In this document: piece by piece, positions 45,860 through 56,517 of the stretch
Position numbering within the stretch: position 1 is the stretch's first letter
Layout: each line of letters opens with the position of its first letter
Assembly: GCA_942493275.1 (NCBI GenBank)
Contig: OW818687.1
Coordinates: forward strand, 62,001 to 126,000
Direction: 5' to 3'
Origin: G942493275 sp942493275
GTDB lineage: Bacteria > Actinomycetota > Coriobacteriia > Anaerosomatales > PHET01
DNA length: 64,000 nt
Translations under genes and position numbers: made by a program
The notes under the pieces: model-generated
Told to the model about the DNA's origin: nothing
Seen by the model: the letters and a program-made list of their open reading frames with translations, nothing else
Databases searched by the model: none

Positions 45860-47851
45860 CTAGTAGCGGTCCGCGCCGCCCAGCAGCTCGCGCACAATGC
45901 GCGGGTCGACCAGCGTTGAGGTGTCGCCGAACGACTCGATGTCCGTCTCGCCGGCCGCTATCTTTCGCAGGATGCGGCGCATGATCTTGCCCGACCGCGT
46001 CTTGGGCAGGTCCGGCGCGAACTGGATGTGATCTGGCGTGGCGATGGGGCCGATGAGTTTGCGGACGTGTCCGGTCAGCATCTTGGCAAGATCCTCACTG
46101 GCGACCTCGCCCTGCCGCAAGACGACGTAGGCGAAGATGCCCTCGCCCTTCACCGGATGCGGGAAGCCGACAACCGCGGCTTCGGTGACCGCCTCGTGCG
46201 CCACGAGCGCGCTCTCGATCTCGGCGGTGCCCATGCGGTGTCCCGACACGTTGATGACGTCGTCCACCCTTCCGAGCAGCCAGAAGTAGCCGTCCTCATC
46301 CTTGCGGGCGCCGTCACCGGTGAAGTAGCGCCCCGGGAACCGCTCGAAGTAGACCTCGCGCAACCGCGCCTTCTCGGCTGTGTCACCCCACGTCCCGCGC
46401 AGCACCCCGGGCCACGGACGGTCGATGACGAGATAGCCTCCGTCTGTGCCCTCGACCTCGCTCCCGTCTTCCGATAGGACCGTGGCGTCGATTCCCGGGA
46501 ACGGCAACGTGGCTGATCCCGGCTTCAAGGGCGTCGCACCCGGCAGCGGCGAGATGATGAAGCCGCCGCTCTCGGTCTGCCAGTAGGTGTCGACGATCGG
46601 ACAGCGCCCTCCGCCGATGACGCGGTGATACCACTCCCAGACCTCCGGGTTGATGGGCTCGCCCACGCTGCCGAGGAGCCGGAGTGACGAGAGGTCGCTG
46701 CGCTCGGGCCACCCGTCGCCGAAGCGCATGAGGGCCCTCAGCGCGGTCGGAGCGGTGTAGAAGCTGCTGACCCGGTACTTCTCGACGACCTCCCAGAAGC
46801 GGCCCGGGTCGGGATAGGTGGGCACGCCCTCGAACATCATCGTCGTCGCACCGGCGGACAGCGGGCCGTAGACGATGTAGGAGTGTCCGGTGACCCATCC
46901 GATGTCGGCGGTGCACCAGAAGACGTCCTCGTCTCGGTGGTCGAACACCATCTCGAACGTCATGTTCGCCCACAGGAGGTATCCGGCGCTCGTGTGAATC
47001 ACGCCCTTGGGCTTGCCCGTGGAGCCGCTCGTGTACAGGATGAACAGCGGGTCCTCGGCATTCACCGGCTCGTAGTCGACGCACCCCTTGACCTCGGGCG
47101 CGGCCATCTCCTGGTGCCACCATGTGTCGCGGCCCGGCTCCATGTCGACCTGGCCGGTGCCGCGCTGGACCACGACGCACGACTGCACGGACGGGCACTC
47201 GTACAACGCCTCGTCCGCAGCGGTCTTGAGCGGCACGTGCCGCCCTCCGCGAAGCCCCTCATCAGCGGTGACGAGCATCTTGGCCCCGCAGTCCTGGATG
47301 CGCCCCTTGAGCGCGCTCGCCGAGAAGCCGCCAAAGACCACGGAGTGGATCGCGCCGATGCGCGCGCACGCCAGCATCGCCATCGGGAGCTCGGGGATCA
47401 TCGGCATGTAGAGGGCGACGCGGTCGCCCTTGCGGATGCCCTTCTTGCGCAGTACGCTCGCGAACCGGCACACCTCATGGTGGAGTTGCTGGTAGGTGTA
47501 GGTGCGGCTCTCGCCGCCGTCGCCCTCCCAGATGAGCGCGGCCTTGTTCGCCCTCCACGTACCGAGGTGCCGGTCGAGGCAGTTCACCGCGACGTTGAGC
47601 TCACCGTCTGCGAACCAGGTGTAGTCGAGGTCCTCGAAGCCGCCGACGAGCGCCTTGGTCGGCGGCTTGACCCACGACAGCCGCTCGGTCGCCTGCCCGA
47701 GCCAGAACGCGTCGGCGTCGTCGAGCGCGGCGGTCCTCAGTGCCTCGGCGGCCTCGCTCGACGCGATGCGCGCGCGTTCGACGAACTTCTCGGAGGGGCG
47801 GTACAGGCGGGTCTCATCGGAGAGGCTCTCGAAGCCGGTAGTGTCGCTCAC
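45860..47851 (-). CDS. acs: Acetyl-CoA synthetase (AMP-forming)
   Basis: 663 residues, near the family length. ANL-superfamily motifs: TSGSTGKPKGVIHT (P-loop), the YTWFADGELNVAVNCLDRH N-terminal motif, VDTYWQTESGG and the C-terminal LPKTRSGKIMRRILRKIA, whose Lys is the acetylation site that turns the enzyme off. It converts acetate, ATP and CoA to acetyl-CoA. The GTG at 47851 has AAGGAG about eight bases upstream. It is convergent with the pduO-type gene and divergent from larE. Confidence 0.97.
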   Translation of the reverse strand: MSDTTGFESLSDETRLYRPSEKFVERARIASSEAAEALRTAALDDADAFWLGQATERLSWVKPPTKALVGGFEDLDYTWFADGELNVAVNCLDRHLGTWRANKAALIWEGDGGESRTYTYQQLHHEVCRFASVLRKKGIRKGDRVALYMPMIPELPMAMLACARIGAIHSVVFGGFSASALKGRIQDCGAKMLVTADEGLRGGRHVPLKTAADEALYECPSVQSCVVVQRGTGQVDMEPGRDTWWHQEMAAPEVKGCVDYEPVNAEDPLFILYTSGSTGKPKGVIHTSAGYLLWANMTFEMVFDHRDEDVFWCTADIGWVTGHSYIVYGPLSAGATTMMFEGVPTYPDPGRFWEVVEKYRVSSFYTAPTALRALMRFGDGWPERSDLSSLRLLGSVGEPINPEVWEWYHRVIGGGRCPIVDTYWQTESGGFIISPLPGATPLKPGSATLPFPGIDATVLSEDGSEVEGTDGGYLVIDRPWPGVLRGTWGDTAEKARLREVYFERFPGRYFTGDGARKDEDGYFWLLGRVDDVINVSGHRMGTAEIESALVAHEAVTEAAVVGFPHPVKGEGIFAYVVLRQGEVASEDLAKMLTGHVRKLIGPIATPDHIQFAPDLPKTRSGKIMRRILRKIAAGETDIESFGDTSTLVDPRIVRELLGGADRY

Positions 47852-47906
47852 GGACGTGCTCCTTATCGGCTGAAGGTTTTGAGGGTGTATCCCCTTTCAG
47901 GAGGGC

Positions 47907-47912
47907 TATACT
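47907..47912 (+). promoter_or_regulatory. -10 box upstream of larE
   Basis: TATACT on the plus strand, 23 bases before the GTG at 47935, with a small hairpin CTCGA-TTCT-TCGAG in the leader. No convincing -35 at 17 bases. Confidence 0.45.
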
Positions 47913-47934
47913 CGATTCTTCGAGAGGGGTGGGT

Positions 47935-48753
47935 GTGACGGAATCGGCACAAGATAAGCACGACGCGCTGCGACGACGGCTCGGTGAGCTGGGGAGCGTA
48001 CTCGTCGCATACTCGGGCGGCGTCGACTCGACGCTGCTGGCGGTCTGCGCGCACGCGGTGCTGGGCGACAGGTGCACCGCGGTGCTCGCGACGTCGGACA
48101 CCTACCCCGACAACGAAGCCGAGTACGCGCGGGAGCTCGCGAAGTCGCTCGGCCTCACCCTCATCGAAGTCGAGACCACAGAACTGGCGGACCCGCTGTT
48201 CACCTCGAACACGCCGGACCGCTGCTACCACTGCAAGACCGAGCTCTTCGGCCTGCTTGCGCGAGTCGCGGACGTTCGGGGGCTCGTTCACGTCGTCGAC
48301 GGGTCCAACGCAGACGACGTCTCCGACCACCGTCCCGGCAGGCGCGCGGCCCTCGAACTTGGGATCGTCAGCCCTCTCGAAGAGGTCGGCCTCACCAAGT
48401 CCGAGATCCGGACGCTCGCTCGCGATCTCGGGCTCCCCAACTGGGACAAGCCGTCGATGGCGTGTCTCGCGTCGCGGTTTCCCTACGGCCAGCCGATAAC
48501 AGACGCCTCGCTCGCACGCGTGGCAGCGGCGGAACGCTCCCTGCGCGAGATGGGCCTGCGGCAGTTCCGAGTGCGCTCGCACGGCGACATCGCGCGCATC
48601 GAGGTCGACTCTGCCGAGATGGACGCGGCGTGGCAGATGCGTGGGCCGATCTCCTCGGCGATGCGCGAGGCCGGGTTCGCTTACGCGGCCCAGGACCTTG
48701 AGGGGTACCGCACGGGCAGCCTGAATGAGACGCTGCCCGCCGACACCCTCTAG
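47935..48753 (+). CDS. larE: ATP-dependent sacrificial sulfur transferase LarE
   Basis: 272 residues. PP-loop VAYSGGVDSTLLA at the N-terminus, then SDTYPDNEAEYARELA, RCYHCKTELF (CxxC-type pair), VDGSNADDVSDHRPG and SMACLASRFPYGQPIT, whose Cys is the sulfur-donating residue in LarE. LarE activates pyridinium dicarboxylate for the nickel-pincer cofactor of lactate racemase. The usual partners larA, larB and larC are not in this window. The GTG at 47935 has AGAGGGG five bases upstream; the GTG at 47929 is too close to that site. Confidence 0.88.
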   Translation: MTESAQDKHDALRRRLGELGSVLVAYSGGVDSTLLAVCAHAVLGDRCTAVLATSDTYPDNEAEYARELAKSLGLTLIEVETTELADPLFTSNTPDRCYHCKTELFGLLARVADVRGLVHVVDGSNADDVSDHRPGRRAALELGIVSPLEEVGLTKSEIRTLARDLGLPNWDKPSMACLASRFPYGQPITDASLARVAAAERSLREMGLRQFRVRSHGDIARIEVDSAEMDAAWQMRGPISSAMREAGFAYAAQDLEGYRTGSLNETLPADTL

Positions 48754-50099
48754 CGCGAGAGTTCGCGTACGGCGGCGGTTATCGCATCGGGCAGACGCTC
48801 CGCGAGCCGGTTGGGGTCAAGCATCCGACGAGCCACCAGACGCGTCGCGTACGGGGCCGCTTCCTCGATGATGTCGACGTCCGGGTACAGGGCCCGCGCG
48901 ACACCCTCGACCGTGACGAGTGCCTTGATGAGCAGGCCGTAGCCGATGGGGATCTCTATCCGCTCGTCGTCCATGATGCGCAGGAACCCGAGCGCGAAGC
49001 CGGTGACGTCTCGTGGACGCACTCCCAGAGTCCGCGCCATCAGCTCCCCGACTCTGCCGCGCACCCGCTCGATTCGATCCTCGGGTACGACCAGCCCCAG
49101 CTCCGCCGAGTAGCGAAGCGCCCTGTCCGCGTCGCCGTAGACGGTAGCGGCGAGGATCTGCGCGATCGCTTCGCGCTGGGAGGGGTCGGTGCGCCCGACG
49201 ATACCGAAGTCGAGGTAGCAGATGCGCCCGTCGGGGGTCACGAACAGATTCGCGGGGTGCAGGTCGGCGTGAAAGCGTCCCAGCTCGAGCACCTGCCGCA
49301 GAAACACCTTCGCGCCGTGCAAAGCGAGCGCGCGCCCGTCGATGCCCCTGCGCTCAGCCTCGCCGAGCTCGCTCAGCCGCCACCCCTCTACGAACTCGGT
49401 GGTGAGCACCCTGCGGGAGGTCAGCGGCCACACGACGCGCGGGACCACCATCAGCGGGTCGTCTCGGAAGTCGAATGCGAAGCGGTCGGCCACGCCGGCC
49501 TCGTTGCGCAGGTCGCACTCCGCACACATGCTCGCCGAGAACTCGTCGAGCAGGCCGGAGAGGTTGTAGCGGCGGAGTCGGGAGAACCGCTCGGCGAAGG
49601 CAACCACGGGCCGTGCGGCAGCGACGTCTTCGAGGACGCCCTCCTGAGCTCCGGGGCGCACGACCTTCACCGCGACCGTGGCGCCCGCCGGAAGGGTCTC
49701 ACCAACCACCGGTCGGTACGGCTCTCTGAGAACCGCTCGGTGCACTTGCGCGATCGACGCGCTTGCGACCGGGGTCTCGTCGAAACTCGCGAACAGCTCG
49801 GAGACCGGGCGGCCGAACTCCTCGCGGATCGTCTCGGTGACGACCTGCGCGGGCAGGGCGGGCGCGCTGTCGAGCAGCCGCTCCATCTCGAAGACAAGTT
49901 CGGGCGAGAACACGTCGGGTCGCACGCTCACGACCTGTCCCGCCTTTACGAACGCCGGCCCGAGCTCCTCGAACGCGATGCGCGTCGCCCGCGCGAACAC
50001 TTCGGCGCGACGGGTGCGGCCGGCGAACAGCGTGCCGAAGCCCGCGCCGGCCCAGTGGCGCGCGAGCGTGAACCCGATGCGGCGACTTCGCGCTGACAT
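48750..50099 (-). CDS. UbiB/ABC1-family atypical kinase
   Basis: 449 residues. The family motif KxGQ (AFVKAGQVVSVRPDVFSPEL) is followed by the Ala-rich loop SASIAQVHRA, VAVKVVRPGAQE (Lys of the ATP site), ECDLRNEAGVADRF, and the metal- and phosphate-binding DLHPANLFVTPDGRICYLDFGIVG. UbiB/ABC1 proteins help isoprenoid-quinone or lipid biosynthesis in many organisms. In an anaerobic-type actinobacterium menaquinone-related or lipid roles are possible. The start at 50099 lies three bases after the coiled-coil gene's stop, so the two are coupled; the 3' end overlaps the convergent larE stop. Confidence 0.93.
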   Translation of the reverse strand: MSARSRRIGFTLARHWAGAGFGTLFAGRTRRAEVFARATRIAFEELGPAFVKAGQVVSVRPDVFSPELVFEMERLLDSAPALPAQVVTETIREEFGRPVSELFASFDETPVASASIAQVHRAVLREPYRPVVGETLPAGATVAVKVVRPGAQEGVLEDVAAARPVVAFAERFSRLRRYNLSGLLDEFSASMCAECDLRNEAGVADRFAFDFRDDPLMVVPRVVWPLTSRRVLTTEFVEGWRLSELGEAERRGIDGRALALHGAKVFLRQVLELGRFHADLHPANLFVTPDGRICYLDFGIVGRTDPSQREAIAQILAATVYGDADRALRYSAELGLVVPEDRIERVRGRVGELMARTLGVRPRDVTGFALGFLRIMDDERIEIPIGYGLLIKALVTVEGVARALYPDVDIIEEAAPYATRLVARRMLDPNRLAERLPDAITAAVRELSR

Positions 50100-50102
50100 G
50101 CG

Positions 50103-50447
50103 TCAGCGAGACTCGCGGCTGAGCAGCGCGTCGACCGAAGCCTGGAGCGACTCGATCCGGCCTCGGAGCTCGGCGATCTCGAAGCGCACCTCGTCCAGGT
50201 GGGCCGAGAGGTCCGCCTGCGGCCCTCGCTCGCCAAACTCACCGGCGGCCAGCTCGGACTTGAGGCGCTCCTTCTCCTCGGCGACGAGCGCGGAGAGCCC
50301 GTTCACGAACGCCTCGGGGCCATCGGCCATCGTGCCCCCGGCTCCGGAGGATCCCCGCTCGACGGCCGCCTTCCAGCCTTCGTCGGCGGTCTCGTGAACC
50401 AGCGCCCACGCGGCCAGGAACCTCAGGAACTCGTCGTTGCTCGGCAT
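50103..50447 (-). CDS. Small coiled-coil protein upstream of the UbiB-like kinase
   Basis: 114 residues. The C-terminal half (about 50-112) is a heptad-rich helix (LVAEEKERLKSELAAG, then HLDEVRFEIAELRGRIESLQ), suggesting a dimeric coiled coil similar to phasin-like or polyhydroxyalkanoate-associated proteins that accompany UbiB genes in some bacteria. No catalytic residues. The ATG at 50447 has GGGAG four bases upstream. Its function is unknown; pairing with the kinase is the main clue. Confidence 0.75.
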   Translation of the reverse strand: MPSNDEFLRFLAAWALVHETADEGWKAAVERGSSGAGGTMADGPEAFVNGLSALVAEEKERLKSELAAGEFGERGPQADLSAHLDEVRFEIAELRGRIESLQASVDALLSRESR

Positions 50448-50459
50448 CGGACTCCCTCT

Positions 50460-52829
50460 CTACGCGCTGCGATGGCGCAGCAGTCGCATCCCATTGAGTA
50501 TCACCAGAAGCGACACGCCCGTGTCGGCGAAGACAGCCATCCACAGCGTCGCGTTGCCGGTCACCGCGAGTCCCAGGAAGATCGCCTTCACGCCGATGGA
50601 GAACGCGACGTTCTCGATGATGGTACGGACGGTCCGGCGGCTCAAGTCGAAGAACCCGGGCAGCGCCGAGAGGTCATCGCGCATAAGCGCGACGTCGGCT
50701 GTCTCGAGCGCCGTGTCCGTGCCGGCGGCCCCCATGGCGATGCCGATGTCAGCGAGGGCCAGGGCGGGCGCATCGTTCACGCCGTCTCCCACCATGGCGA
50801 CTACACCGTAGCGTTGTCTGAGCACGCCGATCGCCTCGGTCTTAGCAGCAGGCAGCAGGCGCGCCAGGAAGCTCTTCACTCCCACCTGCGAGGCCACGCC
50901 CTCGGCGACGCGCTCATTGTCGCCCGTGAGCATGACGGTGTGCTCGATGCCGTCCGCGTGGAGGCGGGCGATGACCGATGCGGCCTCGCCACGCACCTGG
51001 TCGGCGACGGATATCACGCCGATCACGTCTCCGCCGAGCACCACGACAAGCGCCGTCCGGCCGGCCTCGTCCGCGGCCGTGGCCGCCGCACGAGCAGCAT
51101 CGCTCACGCGCGCGGACTCCTCGGCCCACGCGAGACTGCCCACGTGGCCCTCCACGCCGCCCACGATGCCCGAGACGCCCCGACCGGGGGTCTCCTGGTA
51201 CTCCGAGACGCCCGGATGGTTCGCGGCTCCCGTAGCGCGCACGACTGCGCGGGCGACCGGGTGGTTCGAGTGCGCCTCAAGGGCTCCCGCGATGCCGAGA
51301 ACCTCGTCGCGGGTGCGACCGGCTGTCGCGAAGACGTCCGCGACCTCGGGACGACCCGCAGTGAGCGTCCCGGTCTTATCGAAGGCGACCGCCTTGACCT
51401 TGGCTGCCATCTCGAGGAACGCCCCGCCCTTGACGAGCACGCCGTCGCGCGTGGCCCGCGTGATGCCCGAGACGATCGACACCGGCGTGGAGATGACGAG
51501 TGCGCAGGGACACGAGACCACCAGCACCACGAGTCCGCGATGGACCCACTCGGCCCAGACGTCTGAGCCGCCGGCGCCCGCAAGTGTGAGCACGAGCGGC
51601 GGCACGATTGCGACAAAGGCCGCCAGCGCGACGGCGAACGGGGTGTACCAGCGGCTGAAGCGGTCCACGAATCGCTGGGACGGGGCCTTGGCTGCCTGGG
51701 CCTCTTCTACCAGGTGGACGATGCGCGCAAGCATCGAGCCGTCCGCGAGCGCGGTCACGCGCAGCTCGACGAGTCCCGTGGTGTTGAGCGTGCCGGCGAA
51801 CACGGCGTCGCCCGCCGACTTCTCGGCGGGGACCGATTCACCGGTGATGGGTGACTCGTCGAAAGCGGATGCGCCCGACGAGATCACTCCGTCGAGCGGC
51901 ACACGCTCCCCCGGCCGGACGAGCACGGACTCGCCGATCAGCACGTCTGCCGCTTCGACCTCGATGAATGCGCCGCCGCGCGAGACGCGAGCCATCTCGG
52001 GCGAGAGGTCCATCAGGTCACGGATCGATCTCCGAGTGCGCTCAAGCGAGCGTGACTCGAGCAGGCCGCCGAGTGCGAACAGGAAGTAGACGGTCGCTCC
52101 CTCTCCCCACTCGCCGAGCGCCGCGGCGCCAAAGACCGCGATCGTCATCAGCACGTTCATGTCGAGGCTGCGAGCTTTCAGGCTCACAAGCGCCCGGCGC
52201 CACACCAGCAGGCCGCCGAAGATGATTGCGACCACAAACGACGCGACCACCAGCGGTTCCGGCGCGCCGAGCAGGTCGAGCGCGATCCCAAGCCCGGTGA
52301 AGGCTCCCGAGCCGGCGGTCGCTATCTCCGAGCGGTACCTGTCGAGCACGCTGCGGGTGTCCTCGGCCTGCTCGCCGCGTGGCGCGTCCAGCGCCGCGAG
52401 CGCATGGCCGGTGGACGCGACGACGCGCTCGATCTCGGCGCGAGGGTCGACCTCACTGCCGTACTCGACGAGCAGCGTGGCGGAGGCGAAGTTCAGGTCC
52501 GCCGAGATGACGCCGGGGATTCGTGAGACGGACGCACCCACGGTGCGTGCGCAGTCCGGTCAATCGAGGCCTGTGACGCGCCAGGCGTGGTGAACGACCC
52601 TCTCGGCCTCACGAAGTCCGAAGTGCTCGAGTTCGACACGGATGTCGGCCTCGCTCACGCGTGCAGGGTCGAAGTCCACTTGCACGGTGCCGCGCTGCTC
52701 CTCGCACTCGATCTTCGTGACGCCCGGAATCTGTCGCAGGGCGTCGCAGGCGCGAGCGGCGCACTCGGCGCAGCGGATGCGGTCGAAGCCGCCGGCGGGG
52801 ATATCGAAGGTGGCGGTGACGTGCGTCAT
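50460..52829 (-). CDS. Zn/Cd/Pb P-type ATPase with selenocysteine in its metal-binding motif (read through UGA at 52560-52562)
   Basis: 789 residues when the in-frame UGA at codon 90 is read as selenocysteine. The first HMA-like domain has RCAECA (Cys20, Cys23). The second reads GLDUPDCARTV, with U90 at the usual first Cys of GLDCxDC and Cys93 intact. Then come the P-type core motifs: TGES, the CPC membrane motif (Cys440, Cys442), phosphorylation motif DKTGT (Asp484), GDGVNDAPALA, and the Zn/Cd/Pb-class residues in KAIFLGL and FADTGVSLL. It exports divalent soft metals. The ATG at 52829 overlaps the arsR stop as ATGA. A stem-loop follows the UGA. The alternative, a nonsense mutation with restart at GTG 52541, would remove half of the second HMA domain. 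Confidence 0.85.
52529..52558 (-). promoter_or_regulatory. Candidate bacterial SECIS stem-loop directly after the UGA
   Basis: Minus strand: CGGAC, seven-base bulge TGCGCAC, GCACC, apical loop GTG, GGTGC, GTCCG. That is ten base pairs in two stems. The G and U of the apical loop are bases 19 and 20 after the UGA, against 20 and 21 in the E. coli fdhF SECIS. The GTG of the loop is in frame but would be a poor start. Confidence 0.7.
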
Positions 52830-53209
52830 CGGTCGTGTCCCTCATCGGCGTGTTCGAGCCCTTGGGCGATCAGGGCGCGCACATGATCGTCGGCCAGACG
52901 GTAGACGGCGCGTGCTCCGTCGCGGCGATACGCGACGAGCCCGCGGTCCCTGAGCAGCCGCAGCTGATGGCTCGTGCCGGACTGGCTGACGCCGCACACG
53001 GCGGAGATGTCGCACACGCACAGCTCGCGCATCGACAGCGCGTGAAGGATGCGGAACCGTGTGGGATCAGCCAGCGCCGAGAAGATCGCGGTGGTGCGGT
53101 CGACTCGCCGATCGTCGGCAAGGCCTTCGGACACGAGTTCGACCGCCTCCCCGTCGATGATGGGAAGCGAGCACTCGGCGTCTGCGGAATCATATGAGTG
53201 TCTGTTCAT
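52826..53209 (-). CDS. ArsR/SmtB-family metal-responsive repressor (CadC-like)
   Basis: 127 residues. Winged helix-turn-helix with the metal-binding CxC in ELCVCDISAV, the signature of CadC/SmtB-type Cd/Pb/Zn sensors, and the recognition helix SQSGTSHQLRLLRDRGLV. It dissociates from DNA when it binds metal. It is coupled by ATGA overlap to the metal ATPase, so it very probably controls that gene. Its own promoter overlaps an inverted repeat. The ATG at 53209 lies seven bases after the -10, so the message is probably leaderless. Confidence 0.95.
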   Translation of the reverse strand: MNRHSYDSADAECSLPIIDGEAVELVSEGLADDRRVDRTTAIFSALADPTRFRILHALSMRELCVCDISAVCGVSQSGTSHQLRLLRDRGLVAYRRDGARAVYRLADDHVRALIAQGLEHADEGHDR

Positions 53210-53244
53210 ACGCTCATAGTACCCATCGACCGCAGGAACGACAA
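53193..53244 (-). promoter_or_regulatory. arsR promoter and overlapping operator (leaderless start)
   Basis: Minus strand: -35 TTGTCG (53239-53244), 17-bp spacer, -10 TACTAT (53216-53221); the expected start point is the A of the ATG at 53209. The inverted repeat TATGAG-N14-CTCATA (53193-53218) overlaps both -10 and start codon and suits an ArsR-type operator. Confidence 0.6.
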
Positions 53245-53267
53245 GAGCGGCCCCTTGGGGACCGCTC
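53245..53267 (-). terminator. Terminator of the Cys-rich gene
   Basis: GAGCGGTCCCC, AA, GGGGCCGCTC on the minus strand, a stem of ten pairs with one bulged T, followed by TTGTCG. It lies 28 bases after the gene's stop and abuts the -35 of arsR. Confidence 0.75.
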
Positions 53268-53294
53268 CTGGATGCATTCGTGTCGTACGAGCCC

Positions 53295-53651
53295 CTATCC
53301 GCCGAAGCCGAACTCCTCCATCAGCGGATCAAACGCCTGGACTTCCCAGTTGACGCCGAGCGCCCGCAGGGTGTCGTAGTAGTCCTGCTCGGTGTGCTCC
53401 TTGTTCAGGATGTGGAAGCGCGCGCCATTGAGCCCGACGCAAAACGCGCAGTCCCGGCAGTCGATGCACTGCACGCACTCGACGAGGCTATCGGAGTTGT
53501 GGCAGCCGATGCAGTTACGCGAGTTGTAGACGTAGTTACAGTTGCGACACGCCTCGACGTTGAAGCAGCCGTAGTTGTTCGCGCCATCACGATCGAGCGT
53601 GTGCTCGTTCTTGAGACGTGCCCAGTCCCGCTGCAGTTCTGCCATATCCAT
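53295..53651 (-). CDS. Small Cys-rich protein with a 12-residue CxxC repeat
   Basis: 118 residues with ten cysteines between residues 29 and 71. CxxC pairs begin at 35, 47 and 59, with further cysteines at 65, 68 and 71, a 12-residue spacing (ACRNCNYVYNSRN, CIGCHNSDSLVE, CVQCIDCRDCAF). This suggests a small repeat or beta-solenoid fold with structural metal or disulfides. The C-terminal part (HTEQDYYDTLRALGVNWEV) is helical. I do not recognise a characterised family. The ATG at 53651 has GGGAGG seven bases upstream; a second ATG is at 53645. It is convergent to nothing and lies upstream of the metal-resistance operon. Confidence 0.8.
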   Translation of the reverse strand: MDMAELQRDWARLKNEHTLDRDGANNYGCFNVEACRNCNYVYNSRNCIGCHNSDSLVECVQCIDCRDCAFCVGLNGARFHILNKEHTEQDYYDTLRALGVNWEVQAFDPLMEEFGFGG

Positions 53652-53783
53652 GTGTGCGCCTCCCCCGAGAATACTCACCGTCAGCGTACCACCAGCGCAC
53701 GCACACCGCATCCTCGCGCTAGGGTACCATCGAGGTATCCGCCGAGAGACCCGCGCGGTGCGCGCCCCGGACCGAGGAGCACC

Positions 53784-54413
53784 ATGAGCCGCTCGAACAT
53801 CGCTTTCATCGCGCTGGCCGGAGTACTGGTGGGCGTTCTCGTCGGTGGCGCCGCCGTCTACCTGTACCAGGAGAAGCGCGTCACCGAACTCGAGACCCGC
53901 ATGGCCGATCTGTACGAGCAGCGCGCCTCGCTCGAGGAGACCGTCCCCCCGGAAGCCGCACCCGCAGCGACTGATGAGCAGCCCCCCGCCGAGGAGCCCG
54001 CGAAGGCCACCGACACGGCGGCCAAGAACGAACGCCAGTACTCCTTCGTGCGCGAGGTCTCAGCCGGATCGCAACCCACGATTGTCGCCGACTACGCGCA
54101 GTTCCTGACCGGTTCTGCGGCAGCGGCGGCCGCGGCTGCGGATGGCGGAGAGTCTCCCCCGCCCAACGACTACTACGTACTCAACGAGAACCCGAAGCTG
54201 CGGACCCTCAAGGTGAAGCCGGGTATCTCGGTGAAGCTGACCTCCAACCCGGACGGCACCGTCGACCCCGCGGGATACCAGGTCGCGGTCGAGGTGTGGT
54301 CAGGCTACTTCGCTGCCCCGTCAGACGAGAACGCGGGGATCCGCGGTGCCGGCTACTGGCTCACTCTCGACGGGGGCACCGTGGTCGCCATCGAGGAGCA
54401 GTTCGTCCCCTAG
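53784..54413 (+). CDS. Membrane-anchored hypothetical protein
   Basis: 209 residues. One N-terminal membrane helix (FIALAGVLVGVLVGGAAVYLY), a coiled-coil stretch (RVTELETRMADLYEQRASLE), an acidic Pro/Ala-rich linker, then a compact C-terminal domain of about 130 residues ending in a beta-rich segment (GAGYWLTLDGGTVVAIEEQF). No known motif. The ATG at 53784 has GAGGAG a few bases upstream. It is convergent with uvrB and divergent from the Cys-rich gene. Function unknown. Confidence 0.75.
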   Translation: MSRSNIAFIALAGVLVGVLVGGAAVYLYQEKRVTELETRMADLYEQRASLEETVPPEAAPAATDEQPPAEEPAKATDTAAKNERQYSFVREVSAGSQPTIVADYAQFLTGSAAAAAAAADGGESPPPNDYYVLNENPKLRTLKVKPGISVKLTSNPDGTVDPAGYQVAVEVWSGYFAAPSDENAGIRGAGYWLTLDGGTVVAIEEQFVP

Positions 54414-54424
54414 CGCGCGCTCCG

Positions 54425-56509
<2,085 letters not shown>

Positions 56510-56517
56510 TCATCCTC

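Noticed and set aside
50460..52541. The ATPase as a separate gene starting at GTG 52541, preceded by an independent 89-residue HMA protein
   Set aside because: Both pieces are in the same frame, the stop falls exactly on a conserved Cys codon, the GTG is the loop of a stem-loop with no ribosome site, and the restart would lose half of an HMA domain.
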